The notes beneath the pieces were generated by a model, which did not search any database, was not told where the DNA came from, and saw only the letters and a list, made by a program, of their open reading frames with translations. From NCBI RefSeq assembly GCF_008180865.1, contig NZ_VTEX01000002.1:744001-808000 (forward strand): a DNA stretch of 64,000 nt, written 5' to 3'. The DNA is from Rossellomorea aquimaris. Lineage in GTDB: Bacteria > Bacillota > Bacilli > Bacillales > Bacillaceae_B. The position numbers were made by a program, and so were the translations under genes. This document shows, piece after piece, positions 23,720-32,729 of this stretch (position 1 is the stretch's first letter; every line of letters starts with the position of its first letter).

Positions 23720-24742
23720 TTATTCTTTTTGACGACAGGAATCTCGTTTGACGAGTGCAGCTTGAAATGGACTCATCTTTTCATAGGGGATCTCTTCGAT
23801 TCTGTGAATCAACTGCTCCACCAGAGCCACCGCCATCTCAACTCTAGGTACATGCATGGTCGTTAATGCTGGAGACGTATATTCCGTAAGCAATAGATTA
23901 TCAAAGCCAATGAGAGACACATCGTCAGGGACACTTCTGCCGGCATCTTTTAACCCCTTGAGGGCACCGAATGCAATATGATCATTCGAACAAACGATAG
24001 CTGAAGGAAGAGTTCCCTGCCCGATCCAATGATTGACGGCATCCCTTCCTGAATCCTCGATGAACTTGCCTTTAAATATGTAATCCGATTGAATGGGAAT
24101 CCCTGCTGTTTGCATCGCTATTTGATAGCCTCTCAAACGCGCAATTGCTGCAGGATTATCTTCATCACCCGTAATGATTCCGATCTCCTCATGTCCAAGC
24201 TCAATGAAATGATTGGTCGCCCCCATTGCACTAACCTCGTTTTGTAATACGGGCATCGGGATCTCAGGTGTCCACCTTGACACGTTGTTTTGATCAAAGA
24301 CCCCCACAAAGAAGCCCGCTGCGGAAATTTCATCCACGATTGATTGGACGTTGCTCCAACTGATGATGATCCCCGCATCGATGCTCTTTTCACGGTAAAG
24401 TTTTAAAACGGGGGAGGAATCATTCAGATCCGTCATGGTCACAAGCATATTATAGCCCCGCTCTGAGCAGGCATTGATCATGGCCCCTATCACTACACTG
24501 TAAAAAAGGTCATCCGAATATATACGATGCTTCGAAGGATCTTGAATGATAAAAAGGCCGATCGTGTGCGTCTTTTTCTTCACCAGCCTTCTCGCTGACA
24601 CATTGGGCTGATAGTGATTCTCCTCCATAATCTGCAGAATGCGATCACGTGTCTCCGCCCTTACCTGATCCGAATTGTTCAATACACGCTGTACCGTCTT
24701 CCGCGATACCCCCGCAATCCTCGCAATATCAAATATATCCAT
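23720..24742 (-). CDS. LacI-family transcriptional regulator
   Basis: 340-residue DNA-binding regulator. The N-terminal helix-turn-helix reads 'DIARIAGVSRKTVQRVLNNS' and the hinge region 'YQPNVSARRLVKKKTHTIGL'; the rest is a periplasmic-binding-like sugar domain (about 60-335). The recognition helix 'SRKTVQRVLN' differs from the usual 'S.ATVSRVLN', so the operator may be unusual; the palindrome ATGTCTCACGTGGGACAT at the adjacent glucanase promoter is a candidate. ATG at 24742 has AGGAGG upstream. It is divergent from the membrane protein gene at 24911 and upstream of the glucanase gene, separated by a terminator. Confidence 0.9.
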   Translation of the reverse strand: MDIFDIARIAGVSRKTVQRVLNNSDQVRAETRDRILQIMEENHYQPNVSARRLVKKKTHTIGLFIIQDPSKHRIYSDDLFYSVVIGAMINACSERGYNMLVTMTDLNDSSPVLKLYREKSIDAGIIISWSNVQSIVDEISAAGFFVGVFDQNNVSRWTPEIPMPVLQNEVSAMGATNHFIELGHEEIGIITGDEDNPAAIARLRGYQIAMQTAGIPIQSDYIFKGKFIEDSGRDAVNHWIGQGTLPSAIVCSNDHIAFGALKGLKDAGRSVPDDVSLIGFDNLLLTEYTSPALTTMHVPRVEMAVALVEQLIHRIEEIPYEKMSPFQAALVKRDSCRQKE

Positions 24743-24910
24743 AGGGTCCTCCTGAAATGGTTACTTCTTTCTATTATAACGAATGTTATTGGGGTTGGAT
24801 ATATGACCATGATTGGACGTCCTTCTCCACTTTCAAAAAAACAGTTGAAACCTACCCACCCCCTCATACGTATATACACTATAAACAGAAGCACTTGAAA
24901 GGGGAACACT

Positions 24911-26590
24911 ATGGGAAATATATTACTATTTTCAGTCATTGTCGGATTGGTCATGGCCTTACTCGTCATCCCGATGGCAATCATGAAAAAGCAGAATAAA
25001 AAAGAGGGGTATCCGTCATTTGCAGCACTGTTCGGAGCCACTCTCCTTATCACGACTATCATTGTATTCGTCTTCTATTACATGACAAATCTTGATCAGA
25101 ACTTTACGAGCATCTGGATCTTACTCATCGTTGCTGCAGGAATCGGCGCCACACTTGCAACCGGGACCGAAAGAATGGTGAAGGGTGCACTGTTCCTTGG
25201 AAGTCTCCTCGTCGGGGCTTACTTCCTGACTGCCTTTGTTTTCAACGCCGATGAGAAATTTGAATCAGCGAAAATGGACGTAAAAACGGAAATCGAAGCG
25301 TTTGATGAGAAGGAAACGCCGGCAAGCGTCCCTCCACAATTCGCCCGTAACAAAATGAAGAAAGCATTTGGTCAGGTTCCAAATACGAGTTACTATGAGC
25401 TTGGACGACTGCAGATTCAAAAGGTCAATGGCGAGTACGTCTACATTGCACCGGTTGAATTCTCCGGATTCTTCAAATGGTTCAAGGGGGATGAAACACC
25501 CGGTTACTTCACGCTAAGTGCCACCGATTCATCAGCAAACCCTAAATTCATTAAAGAAGAAATGGTCTACACACCATCTGCCTTCTTTAATAAAAAAATC
25601 GAGCGACACATCCGCTTGAACTATCCGAAGGAGATCTTCAATGGTGATGTTCAGCTTGAGATCGATGACGAAGGAAAGCCATTCTATATTCGAACGTACG
25701 GTGAGTTCATTTCTGCACGAAACGGATTTGAAGCGAAAGGAATCGTCATGGTCGATCCGATGTCCGGTGATACCAAGTCATATAAAATCGATGACGTCCC
25801 GGATTTCATTGACGGAGCGATTTCACCGGAAACCGTCAGCCTCCAGAACAGCTATTTCGGTAACTACGTTCAAGGATTCTGGAACAGCCGCTTCGGTAAA
25901 TCAGACGTCAAGCTTCCGTCAGATGAAGGGACCGAAGCCAATGTGAGCCCTATTTTTGACGAAAATGGTGACATGTACTACTTCACCGATTTCACCTCGC
26001 CAAAAGAAGGTGTCGATTCCATGCTCGGTTACTCCCTGACGAACTCAAGAACGGGAGAAGCAACGTTCTATACAGGAAACCTTGAAGAGTCCTACATGGA
26101 TTCACAGGGAGCCCTGCAGATCATCCAGAAGAAATTCATCGAGAAAAAATGGGATGGCGAAATGCCGGTGCTTTATAACTTCTACGGAGAAGCAAGCTGG
26201 CTGACTCCGGTGCTCGATGCGAATGGTTTCTTACAAAACTACTTCATCGTCTCGGCAGCCAACCCGGAAATATCTGCCTATGCCAATACGCCAAACCAGG
26301 CTTTGAAGCAATACAAAACGGCACTCCAACGAGGAGGCGGCAGTGTGGACGGCAGCTCGAAAGCAGAGGAGAAACAGACAAATGGTACAGTCGTCCGTGT
26401 CTATAAAGAAAAGACAGGTGACTACACAGTCGTATCATTCTTACTAGACAACGGCAACAACTATATCGTTTCCTCGGAAAACAGCTTACTTGCGATCTAC
26501 CTGAAGGAAAATGACAAGGTGAACGTGAAGTACATGGATACAGGGGAAGAATTCCTGCCAGTGAAAGAACTGACCATCGAAGGATTATAA
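24911..26590 (+). CDS. Conserved membrane protein of unknown function
   Basis: 559-residue protein that I do not recognise. Three or four membrane helices occupy residues 1-115 ('ILLFSVIVGLVMALLVIPM', 'AALFGATLLITTIIVFVFYY', 'IWILLIVAAGIGATLAT', 'GALFLGSLLVGAYFLTAFVF'). The long remainder is soluble, with tandem beta-rich segments such as 'VNGEYVYIAPVEFSGFFKWF' and 'YGEASWLTPVLDANGFLQNYF' and a C-terminal OB-like region that starts near 'GTVVRVYKEKTGDYTVVSFL'. No catalytic motif is evident. ATG at 24911 follows GAAAGGGGA. Divergent from the LacI regulator; ended by a bidirectional terminator at 26592. Confidence 0.7.
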   Translation: MGNILLFSVIVGLVMALLVIPMAIMKKQNKKEGYPSFAALFGATLLITTIIVFVFYYMTNLDQNFTSIWILLIVAAGIGATLATGTERMVKGALFLGSLLVGAYFLTAFVFNADEKFESAKMDVKTEIEAFDEKETPASVPPQFARNKMKKAFGQVPNTSYYELGRLQIQKVNGEYVYIAPVEFSGFFKWFKGDETPGYFTLSATDSSANPKFIKEEMVYTPSAFFNKKIERHIRLNYPKEIFNGDVQLEIDDEGKPFYIRTYGEFISARNGFEAKGIVMVDPMSGDTKSYKIDDVPDFIDGAISPETVSLQNSYFGNYVQGFWNSRFGKSDVKLPSDEGTEANVSPIFDENGDMYYFTDFTSPKEGVDSMLGYSLTNSRTGEATFYTGNLEESYMDSQGALQIIQKKFIEKKWDGEMPVLYNFYGEASWLTPVLDANGFLQNYFIVSAANPEISAYANTPNQALKQYKTALQRGGGSVDGSSKAEEKQTNGTVVRVYKEKTGDYTVVSFLLDNGNNYIVSSENSLLAIYLKENDKVNVKYMDTGEEFLPVKELTIEGL

Positions 26591-26591
26591 T

Positions 26592-26631
26592 AAAAAAACG
26601 ATGAGGGCACATGAGCTCTCATCGTTTTTTT
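26592..26631. terminator. Bidirectional terminator between convergent genes
   Basis: AACGATGAG / CTCATCGTT stem with A and T runs on both sides, between the membrane protein and GNAT genes. Confidence 0.9.
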
Positions 26632-27190
26632 ATGATTCACCGGCATTCACATAATACACCAGATTATCCGTCCACTTCCCAAACTCATAAATGAATCCTT
26701 TCCGCGTGCACTCATACTGCATGCCGACACCTTCTGCAAGGCTGATCGATGGAGCGTTATCGAGATTGATATGGGCCTCGATCCTGTGATAATTCAATTT
26801 CACAAAAGCCAGCTGAAGGGCTGCCTTCACCGCTTCCTTCCCGTAGCCCCGGTTCCAGTAGCGATTATGTATCATATAACCGACCCTGCCCCAGTTAAAG
26901 TTGTACCGCATCAGAGTGGAGAAGTCGATGGTCCCAATATTCGCGCCACCTTCTTTCAGAAAGATCCCCAGAATATAGACTTGGTCCCGATCGATCATCT
27001 CATCATGCTTCAGAAGCATCTCCCTGAACCAAAACTCCGTGCACTCACTCATGTCCTGATAGCCAACATCATATTTATGCTGGGATGGGAGCCTGTTCAG
27101 ATGTCCCCTTAACCAGTTCTGGTAATCCCTGTTTACAAAGGGTCTGATGACCAGCCTTGGTGATTCGATGGTTAAGTCCTTATGCTTCAT
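26630..27190 (-). CDS. GNAT-family acetyltransferase, RimJ/RimL type
   Basis: 186-residue acetyltransferase of the RimJ/RimL group, which acetylate ribosomal protein N-termini or small amines; the target is unknown. Motifs: 'IESPRLVIRPF' N-terminal strand, 'VGYMIHNRYWNRGYGKEAVKAALQ' as the acetyl-CoA loop, 'LNYHRIEAHINLDNAPSI' and 'EGVGMQYE'. The ATG at 27190 is chosen because GGGAGGGG lies just upstream; the frame reaches 27235 without a better site. Transcribed alone. Confidence 0.85.
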   Translation of the reverse strand: MKHKDLTIESPRLVIRPFVNRDYQNWLRGHLNRLPSQHKYDVGYQDMSECTEFWFREMLLKHDEMIDRDQVYILGIFLKEGGANIGTIDFSTLMRYNFNWGRVGYMIHNRYWNRGYGKEAVKAALQLAFVKLNYHRIEAHINLDNAPSISLAEGVGMQYECTRKGFIYEFGKWTDNLVYYVNAGES

Positions 27191-27271
27191 CCTTGCCCCT
27201 CCCTTTTCGTTTATTTCTATTTTTAATAGTATCAACCTGCCATTTAGAATGGTAGTCCTTTTTCAATAAAG

Positions 27272-27304
27272 CGGAAGGCGTCCCTCCTCTGAGAAACGCC
27301 TTCA
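27272..27304 (-). terminator. Weak terminator-like hairpin behind the 57-residue gene
   Basis: GAAGGCGT / ACGCCTTC arms with a 13-base loop; the T tract is poor. Confidence 0.4.
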
Positions 27305-27307
27305 TCA

Positions 27308-27481
27308 TTACTTGTCTTTATACCATTCTTCCTCTAGTTCCTTCTCAATCTGCTCATCGGACAAGTATTCTTCATCCAGCTGCTGCACATGCTCGGTGAT
27401 CCGGTTAAGCTTGGAATGCACGACCCAAAGGCTGATTACCACGACTGCCATGAATAAAACGAGGATGAGTTCAAATTCCAT
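27308..27481 (-). CDS. Small single-pass membrane protein
   Basis: 57-residue protein, too short for most gene callers. It begins 'MEFELILVLFMAVVVISLW' (one membrane helix) and continues as a charged, helical tail rich in Glu ('DEQIEKELEEEW'). The ATG at 27481 has AAGGAGG nine bases upstream. Family unknown. It sits between the GNAT gene and the gene overlapping proS, in the same direction. Confidence 0.7.
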   Translation of the reverse strand: MEFELILVLFMAVVVISLWVVHSKLNRITEHVQQLDEEYLSDEQIEKELEEEWYKDK

Positions 27482-27577
27482 ATAATCGATGCCTCCTTTA
27501 CCTATGTTTATTAATCAAACACGGGAAAAAGAAGGCTTTAGGGAGAAAAAAGGCGAATAGGTCCGAAAGTCCCCTCT

Positions 27578-28189
27578 TCATCCGGAACTCACGAAATACC
27601 AGTGTTCATCCAACTTTTCTATCTTGTTGAAGGCCCCTCCAAAGTCACCTGTACGGGGTCTCTCCCCTGATGACGAATAGACAAACCCGGAGAAACTATC
27701 CAATATCCCCCGAAAGGTAAAGAAAAGGACCTTCATATCCTTCTCCTTTTTCTCTACCAGAATATCGCCTCCACCTTTGGACACACCTTGGTATTCCCCG
27801 GGGAGGTGAATGATAGAGTCATTGTAGGGTACATTCGGGGTAATTGCCCCTTCATTTATTTTATTCACCACACTCATTCGATCATCATGATTCCTCTTGA
27901 AATCCATCTCCAATATGACCTTAGTGAAAGGGAAAAAAATCATGAAGATCACGGTCAGTACTTGAATGAAGAACGGTATCCAGTTCTTGTTTTTAAAAAC
28001 GTCTATAACGGCGAATATGAGAATGACCAGGAAAAAACCTCCTGCCACTAACCAGAGAAAAGGCATCAAAAACGGCGTCAGGATGTGGACGAGTTCCCAC
28101 TGAAAAAACGCCAGTGCCACTATCATCACACTGCTGGCTAGGGCCAATATGAGAATGACACTTCCCTTCTTCAATATGCTTTCGCCCAA
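27578..28189 (-). CDS. Three-helix membrane protein overlapping proS
   Basis: Protein of about 203 residues and unknown function. Three hydrophobic helices lie in residues 10-105 ('[19 protein letters not shown]', '[19 protein letters not shown]', '[16 protein letters not shown]'); the C-terminal 95 residues are soluble and probably extracytoplasmic. The start is TTG at 28189, or TTG five codons later; both lie inside the end of proS, giving an overlap of up to 19 bases and probable translational coupling. It would therefore be controlled by the proline T-box. Confidence 0.65.
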   Translation of the reverse strand: MGESILKKGSVILILALASSVMIVALAFFQWELVHILTPFLMPFLWLVAGGFFLVILIFAVIDVFKNKNWIPFFIQVLTVIFMIFFPFTKVILEMDFKRNHDDRMSVVNKINEGAITPNVPYNDSIIHLPGEYQGVSKGGGDILVEKKEKDMKVLFFTFRGILDSFSGFVYSSSGERPRTGDFGGAFNKIEKLDEHWYFVSSG

Positions 28190-29601
28190 TAAACCAAATG
28201 TTTCGCATCCTTACTACAACACACACATGTATCCGACACCAGCTCCTGCTCAAACGGCATGCATCTAGAAGTGGCACCCGTTTCTTCCTTGATCTTATCT
28301 TCACAAGCCCGGTCCCCGCACCACATCGCTTTGACGAATCCGCCTTTTTCCCTAACCGTCGTTTTGAATTCCTCAAAGGTTTTGGCTACGGTTGTTTTTT
28401 CATCGCGATGGGCTCTCGCTTTTTCTAAAAGGTTGTGTTGAATGTCTTCCAGAAGTTCAGAGACTTTCACTTCCAGTTCTTCCATCGTGACCGTGATTTT
28501 CTCACCTGTATCACGTCTTGCTAATACCACCTGCCCGTTCTCGATATCCCGTGGACCAACCTCCAAGCGAAGTGGTATGCCCTTCATTTCATATTCATTA
28601 AATTTCCAGCCCGGCTTTTTATCACTCGCATCGATGTCAACACGGGCAACACCGGTAAGCTGGCTTTTCAGATTATACGCAAAATCAAGGACGCCCTCCT
28701 TATGCTGTGCAATCGGTACGATCATCAATTGAGTCGGAGCGATTCTTGGTGGAACGACCAGTCCACGGTCATCCCCGTGAACCATGATCATGGCACCGAT
28801 GATGCGGGTCGTGAAACCCCAGGACGTTTGCTGCACATGCTGAAGCTTTCCATCGCGGTCCGTGAATTGAATCCCGAAAGCTTTCGCAAATCCGTCACCT
28901 AAATGATGGGACGTTCCAGATTGCAATGCCTTCCCGTCATGCATCAGGCTTTCGATCGTATACGTATATTTGGCACCGGCAAACTTTTCTTTTTCTGTTT
29001 TTTGACCCTTGATGACCGGTATCGCCAGCAGATCTTCACAAAGCTCCGCGTACACCTCCAGCATTTTCACCGTTTCATCATGAGCATCTTGATCGGTCTC
29101 GTGGCACGTATGCCCCTCCTGCCACAGAAATTCCAAAGTTCTCAGGAATGGACGGGTCGTCTTTTCCCAGCGGACCACATTGGCCCACTGATTGTAGAGC
29201 TTAGGCAGGTCACGGTAGGAATGGATGATGTTTTTGTAGTGCTCCCCGAACAATACCTCAGAAGTCGGACGCACGCACAGCCGTTCCGCCAGCTCCTCTT
29301 CCCCTCCATGAGTCACCCATGCCACTTCAGGCGCGAAGCCTTCGATATGATCCTTCTCTCTCTGAAGAAGGCTTTCCGGTATAAAGAGTGGCATATACAC
29401 ATTTTCATGCCCTGTTTCTTTTATTTTTGCATCGAGGGCATCCTTGATATTTTCCCAAAGTGCGTATCCGTAAGGTCTGATGATCATCGACCCGCGGACG
29501 CTCGAGTAATCGATCAGCTCCGCCTTTGTCACGACATCCGTATACCACTGGGCAAAGTCTTCATCCATGCCCGTTACATCTTTTACAAATTCTTTTGCCA
29601 T
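28171..29601 (-). CDS. proS: Prolyl-tRNA synthetase, eukaryote/archaea-like (type 3)
   Basis: Charges tRNA-Pro with proline. 476 residues, the short form without the bacterial editing (INS) domain. Class II signatures: motif 1 region around '[11 protein letters not shown]', motif 2 '[21 protein letters not shown]' split over residues 148-168, motif 3 '[13 protein letters not shown]'; the type-specific C-terminal zinc-like domain shows four cysteines ('[10 protein letters not shown]', '[12 protein letters not shown]'). Ends in '..YWAKAY', a C-terminal Tyr typical of this type. ATG at 29601 has GAGGTG upstream. Control: proline T-box at 29823-30050 with its own SigA promoter. Many Bacilli also carry a bacterial-type ProRS, so this could be a second copy. 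Confidence 0.95.
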   Translation of the reverse strand: MAKEFVKDVTGMDEDFAQWYTDVVTKAELIDYSSVRGSMIIRPYGYALWENIKDALDAKIKETGHENVYMPLFIPESLLQREKDHIEGFAPEVAWVTHGGEEELAERLCVRPTSEVLFGEHYKNIIHSYRDLPKLYNQWANVVRWEKTTRPFLRTLEFLWQEGHTCHETDQDAHDETVKMLEVYAELCEDLLAIPVIKGQKTEKEKFAGAKYTYTIESLMHDGKALQSGTSHHLGDGFAKAFGIQFTDRDGKLQHVQQTSWGFTTRIIGAMIMVHGDDRGLVVPPRIAPTQLMIVPIAQHKEGVLDFAYNLKSQLTGVARVDIDASDKKPGWKFNEYEMKGIPLRLEVGPRDIENGQVVLARRDTGEKITVTMEELEVKVSELLEDIQHNLLEKARAHRDEKTTVAKTFEEFKTTVREKGGFVKAMWCGDRACEDKIKEETGATSRCMPFEQELVSDTCVCCSKDAKHLVYWAKAY

Positions 29602-29629
29602 TTGTGAGCACCTCATTTTTAATTGGATT

Positions 29630-29815
29630 GGTTTTATCAGCGAAATTTGGATATATCAGCGGAATTTTCGTTTTATCGGCGAAATCCCGGATTTATCAGC
29701 GAAATTTTAGTTTTATCATCGAAATCCTGGATTTATCAGCGAAATTTTCATTTTATCGGCGAAATCCCGGATTTATCAGCGAAATTTTCATTTTATCGGC
29801 GAATCGCCTTCACCC
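29630..29815. repeat. 20-bp-period array, core TTTATCAGCGAAAT (array D), in the proS leader
   Basis: Nine units: ATC of the core at 29636, 29655, 29675, 29695, 29715, 29735, 29755, 29775 and 29795, i.e. 19 then exactly 20 bp. Units alternate between TTTATCAGCGAAATTT and TTTATCGGCGAAATCC. It fills the space between the T-box terminator and the proS ribosome site, so it is transcribed as part of the proS mRNA. Confidence 0.92.
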
Positions 29816-29822
29816 ATAAAAC

Positions 29823-30050
29823 AAAAAAAGCCCTGCTTCTCATCAGGGACCATTTCTGGCGGTACCACCCTGATTCAAAGCAAAGCTTTACACTCATTCC
29901 ATGATAACGGTATCGGACCGCTGATATCTTCATTCGATACAGAACTTAGAGGCAGGTTCAAAGGTTCATCAATGGGAGCTTTTCACCAAACCGCTCCCTC
30001 TCTAAAAAGACAAGATCCCTTTACTGATCCTCGGCAATGTTTCAGTTATT
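29823..30050 (-). promoter_or_regulatory. T-box leader, proline-specific
   Basis: The conserved T-box AGGGTGGTACCGCC is at 29858-29871 (minus strand). Stem I ends in GAA-CCU-GCCUCUAAG, giving specifier codon CCU (29954-29956) for proline. The T-box bulge UGGU fits A73 of tRNA-Pro. The terminator CCCTG / CAGGG with seven T is at 29823-29848. Confidence 0.95.
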
Positions 30051-30057
30051 TTAGATG

Positions 30058-30086
30058 ATTATATATAGATATGCAGGGGCTGTCAA
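30058..30086 (-). promoter_or_regulatory. SigA promoter of proS
   Basis: -35 TTGACA (30081-30086), 17-bp spacer, -10 TATAAT (30058-30063) on the minus strand: consensus throughout. It starts 5 bases after the stop of the upstream gene. Confidence 0.92.
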
Positions 30087-30092
30087 TATTTG

Positions 30093-31118
30093 TTACAAAG
30101 AATAAATCCTCTCCATCTCCCGACTGAAGAAATCATTCCCATTCCTCTCATCAAAATCCCCGGCGATCTCTTCTGCAATTTCACTCATCACATCAATGGC
30201 AAATCCCGGACGATGACCGGCTTCAACAAGCTTACGGTGAAGAACAATCGCACTCATATAAAAGTAAAACATCCCGTAAGGATCCTTCCCACTATCCGCA
30301 TACTCGATGTGACGCTCCAAAATTTTGATTCCCCTGACTGGTTCCGTTAAGGCAAGAAGCCTGATATGTTCGGAAGCTTCGACTAAAAAGTGTGGCTTAT
30401 CATAAATGAAAAAGTATCCTTCTGACTGATAGCGTGAGGCTTCCTCCACCCGGCCATCTTCATAATAAGGCAAAAGGAGCTTACTATAGGTCAAGTGGGG
30501 GATTTCACCACAGGTCACTTCTTTTGATAATAAAAACATTTCAATGGGGCGGGCTTTTTCCTTTTCCCCGGTAAAATAAAAATACTCCAGCTGTGTCTGA
30601 TATTCACAGGCTTCACAGTCTGAAAGCGAATCCCTTTCCGCTTCCATCCACATCTGATAATACTCTTCCGCTTCTTCTGCATTACCTGTTTTCAACGCAC
30701 GTTTATGCTGATGCTGATAAAAGGGACGCAGACTGTAGCCATAACGTTCATACGCTTCTTGAAATTCACTGAAAAAGGCATCTAACAGTTCCGTGTCAAT
30801 GCCGGGCATCTTCACCAAATGCTCCGCCATCCATTTATAGATCCAGAAGAAGCTTTCCACCCAATCCTGCAGGCTCTCTTCATTATCTAAAAAGAAGCCG
30901 TTGCACCACTCGAAATGATCGAATAATTCCTCATACTCCCCAAGATAGTTGACGGTCCTCATGATCCCGAACCGGCAGCAAAACTCCTTATAGAGGTCCT
31001 TTTCTTTCTGAGCAATGGACAACAGATCCTCTAAACCGTTCCACTTCTCATAACTTGCTTCTTCCCGGCCCATCAACTCTTCCCACCGGTCCCAGTATTG
31101 ATCAGCCGTCATCTTCAT
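30093..31118 (-). CDS. TPR-like helical protein of unknown function
   Basis: 341-residue acidic cytoplasmic protein, almost entirely helical by eye, with repeated patterns such as 'GNAEEAEEYYQMWMEAERD', 'GEKEKARPIEMFLL' and 'GRVEEASRYQSEGYFF' that look like tetratricopeptide units. Family not recognised. 'CEAC' near residue 169 is a possible metal or disulfide pair. ATG at 31118 has AAAGGGGG upstream. It follows the MFS gene by 24 bases in the same direction and so shares control by the T-box at 32401. Confidence 0.7.
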   Translation of the reverse strand: MKMTADQYWDRWEELMGREEASYEKWNGLEDLLSIAQKEKDLYKEFCCRFGIMRTVNYLGEYEELFDHFEWCNGFFLDNEESLQDWVESFFWIYKWMAEHLVKMPGIDTELLDAFFSEFQEAYERYGYSLRPFYQHQHKRALKTGNAEEAEEYYQMWMEAERDSLSDCEACEYQTQLEYFYFTGEKEKARPIEMFLLSKEVTCGEIPHLTYSKLLLPYYEDGRVEEASRYQSEGYFFIYDKPHFLVEASEHIRLLALTEPVRGIKILERHIEYADSGKDPYGMFYFYMSAIVLHRKLVEAGHRPGFAIDVMSEIAEEIAGDFDERNGNDFFSREMERIYSL

Positions 31119-31142
31119 CCACTTACCCCCTTTGTGTCTTTT

Positions 31143-32366
31143 CTATTTATTATAACATTCAGAATTACGTCTTAACTGTTTTTCCCAATAATTCCTGTTA
31201 GAGCTAATATACAAAATCACGGTGATCCCAAGCATGATCATCGAACCCGCAATCACAACAAATCGGATCGACACCAACTCGGCTCCCACTCCAATAAGCA
31301 CCGTAGCAAGGATGACCAATACCCCTTCCAGCAATCCATACATACTGGCTACCCGTCCCATTATCTCGGCGGGAATATGTTCTTGATAAAAGGTTTCAAA
31401 CCCTGTCGTCGCAAAGGCGAGGGCAAATGATAAAACAGCAAACCCGATCGCCGCTAATAAGAAACCTTCCGAGAAAGAATAAATCAGATATCCTCCGGAA
31501 ACGAGCAGAGAACCAAATCCCATAAGATGCATGTGATGGAGTTTATGGGAAAGGGACGCGTTCAGGATCGACCCCAGTACAAATCCTCCCCCTGCAATGC
31601 TTACAAGATATCCATACGTACTGTTCGAAAGGTGCAATACCTCTTTAGAAAATGCGGCCTCAAGGGAATCGAGCGCTGCCGTCATTACCATCAGGATGCT
31701 GAACAAGACGTAAAGGACCATCACATAAGTAGTGCGCCGGCTGAATCTCCACACCATTCGCCAATCCTCTTTGATGACTTCCCATTTGGTATCACCTGTA
31801 TCAACAGGGATCCCATCCTCAAGCTTCGGTAGAAAGAGGGTGATCACTCCTGACAAAAAGAGGGCCAGTGCATTCATATAAAGGGCAAACGTCGGTGTCC
31901 CCATCATGAACATCAGTCCGGCAATTCCCGGTCCAATGAGAAACGCACCCGATCCGATCAGCCCCCGGAGAGCATTGAAGCGCTGTCTGTTGCCCCGTGG
32001 GATGAAGGTCGTGATGTACGCCATGGACGCCGGATAAAACATGGCACTTCCCATATTGATGATCAACACAACCGCATACACCCACCAACTCGACGAAAGA
32101 AAAGGCAGTACCGCAATCAACACCCCTCTGAAAAAATCAAGCCCTGCCATCAGATTCCGCTTGTTGACCCGGTCAATCAAGCTTCCCGCCCAGCCATTTG
32201 TCAAAAGGGCCGCCACAGGCTTCAATACATATAAAATCACCACTGCCAGAGGTGATCCCCACTCGTCTAAAACAATCAAATTTAGGGCGATTAAATAAAT
32301 CCACCCTCCTACATTTGAAATCCCGATGCCTGCCAGCAGCAATAAAGGATACTTCCACTTCCTCAT
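31143..32366 (-). CDS. MFS transporter under T-box control
   Basis: Major-facilitator permease of 407 residues with twelve helices, nearest to the DHA3-type efflux/uptake group. Motif A appears as 'GSLIDRVNKRNLMAGLD' in the loop after helix 2. The natural substrate is not known. The ATG at 32366 has GGGGAGGAA eight bases upstream. What sets it apart is its leader: a complete T-box that reads as responsive to uncharged tRNA-Ser, so the permease is expected to be made when serine is short. That suggests import of serine, serine peptides or a related amine, or export of a serine analogue. The following gene at 30093 is co-transcribed. Confidence 0.88.
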   Translation of the reverse strand: MRKWKYPLLLLAGIGISNVGGWIYLIALNLIVLDEWGSPLAVVILYVLKPVAALLTNGWAGSLIDRVNKRNLMAGLDFFRGVLIAVLPFLSSSWWVYAVVLIINMGSAMFYPASMAYITTFIPRGNRQRFNALRGLIGSGAFLIGPGIAGLMFMMGTPTFALYMNALALFLSGVITLFLPKLEDGIPVDTGDTKWEVIKEDWRMVWRFSRRTTYVMVLYVLFSILMVMTAALDSLEAAFSKEVLHLSNSTYGYLVSIAGGGFVLGSILNASLSHKLHHMHLMGFGSLLVSGGYLIYSFSEGFLLAAIGFAVLSFALAFATTGFETFYQEHIPAEIMGRVASMYGLLEGVLVILATVLIGVGAELVSIRFVVIAGSMIMLGITVILYISSNRNYWEKQLRRNSECYNK

Positions 32367-32400
32367 TGGTTATTCCTCCCCGCGATATGTTTTGTGAAAC

Positions 32401-32690
32401 AAAAAATCCCACCCCCAAGACGTTGATCTTGGGGGCGAGATTATTTATCGCGGTGCCACCCCAGTTCGTTAATATGTCGCCATACTAACCTTTTCGGGTA
32501 CGGCCAAGCGGCTTATACCCTAGCCCTATAACGGGAGCTCCCGTCACACCATCCCCATTGCCCGGTTCCGATGCGCTGCTCAGAGTCTTGATTCAATACC
32601 GTCCCTCTTGCTCCTTTTCAGCTTCCGGAGCTCTCTGTAAAGATTTCAGATATCTACTCTTCTCTTCTTGGCATTTAATTGAAATTTTTA
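32401..32690 (-). promoter_or_regulatory. T-box leader, specifier UCA (serine)
   Basis: T-box GGGGTGGCACCGCG at 32449-32462 (minus strand). Stem I closes as CAGAG / CUCUG and presents GAA-UCA-AGACUCUGAG, so the specifier is UCA (32589-32591). The bulge UGGC would pair with G73, the discriminator of tRNA-Ser. Terminator CCCCCAAGA / UCUUGGGGG with six T at 32401-32436. Confidence 0.9.
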
Positions 32691-32692
32691 TT

Positions 32693-32722
32693 ATGATAGC
32701 ATGATTGGGAGAGGAAGTAAAT
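32693..32722 (-). promoter_or_regulatory. Probable SigA promoter of the T-box-MFS operon
   Basis: -35 TTTACT (32717-32722), 18-bp spacer, -10 TATCAT (32693-32698) on the minus strand, just upstream of the T-box stem I. Confidence 0.5.
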
Positions 32723-32729
32723 GGAATAT

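Noticed and set aside
29630-29815. Array D as a CRISPR array
   Set aside because: Units are 20 bp with no separate unique spacers of 30 bp or more, and there are no cas genes.
29526-29904. Overlapping open frames with repeated 'YQRNFHFIGEI'-type peptides
   Set aside because: The peptide repeats only reflect the 20-bp DNA repeat (20 is not a multiple of 3, so the peptide pattern shifts frame) and the frames overlap the proS start and T-box.
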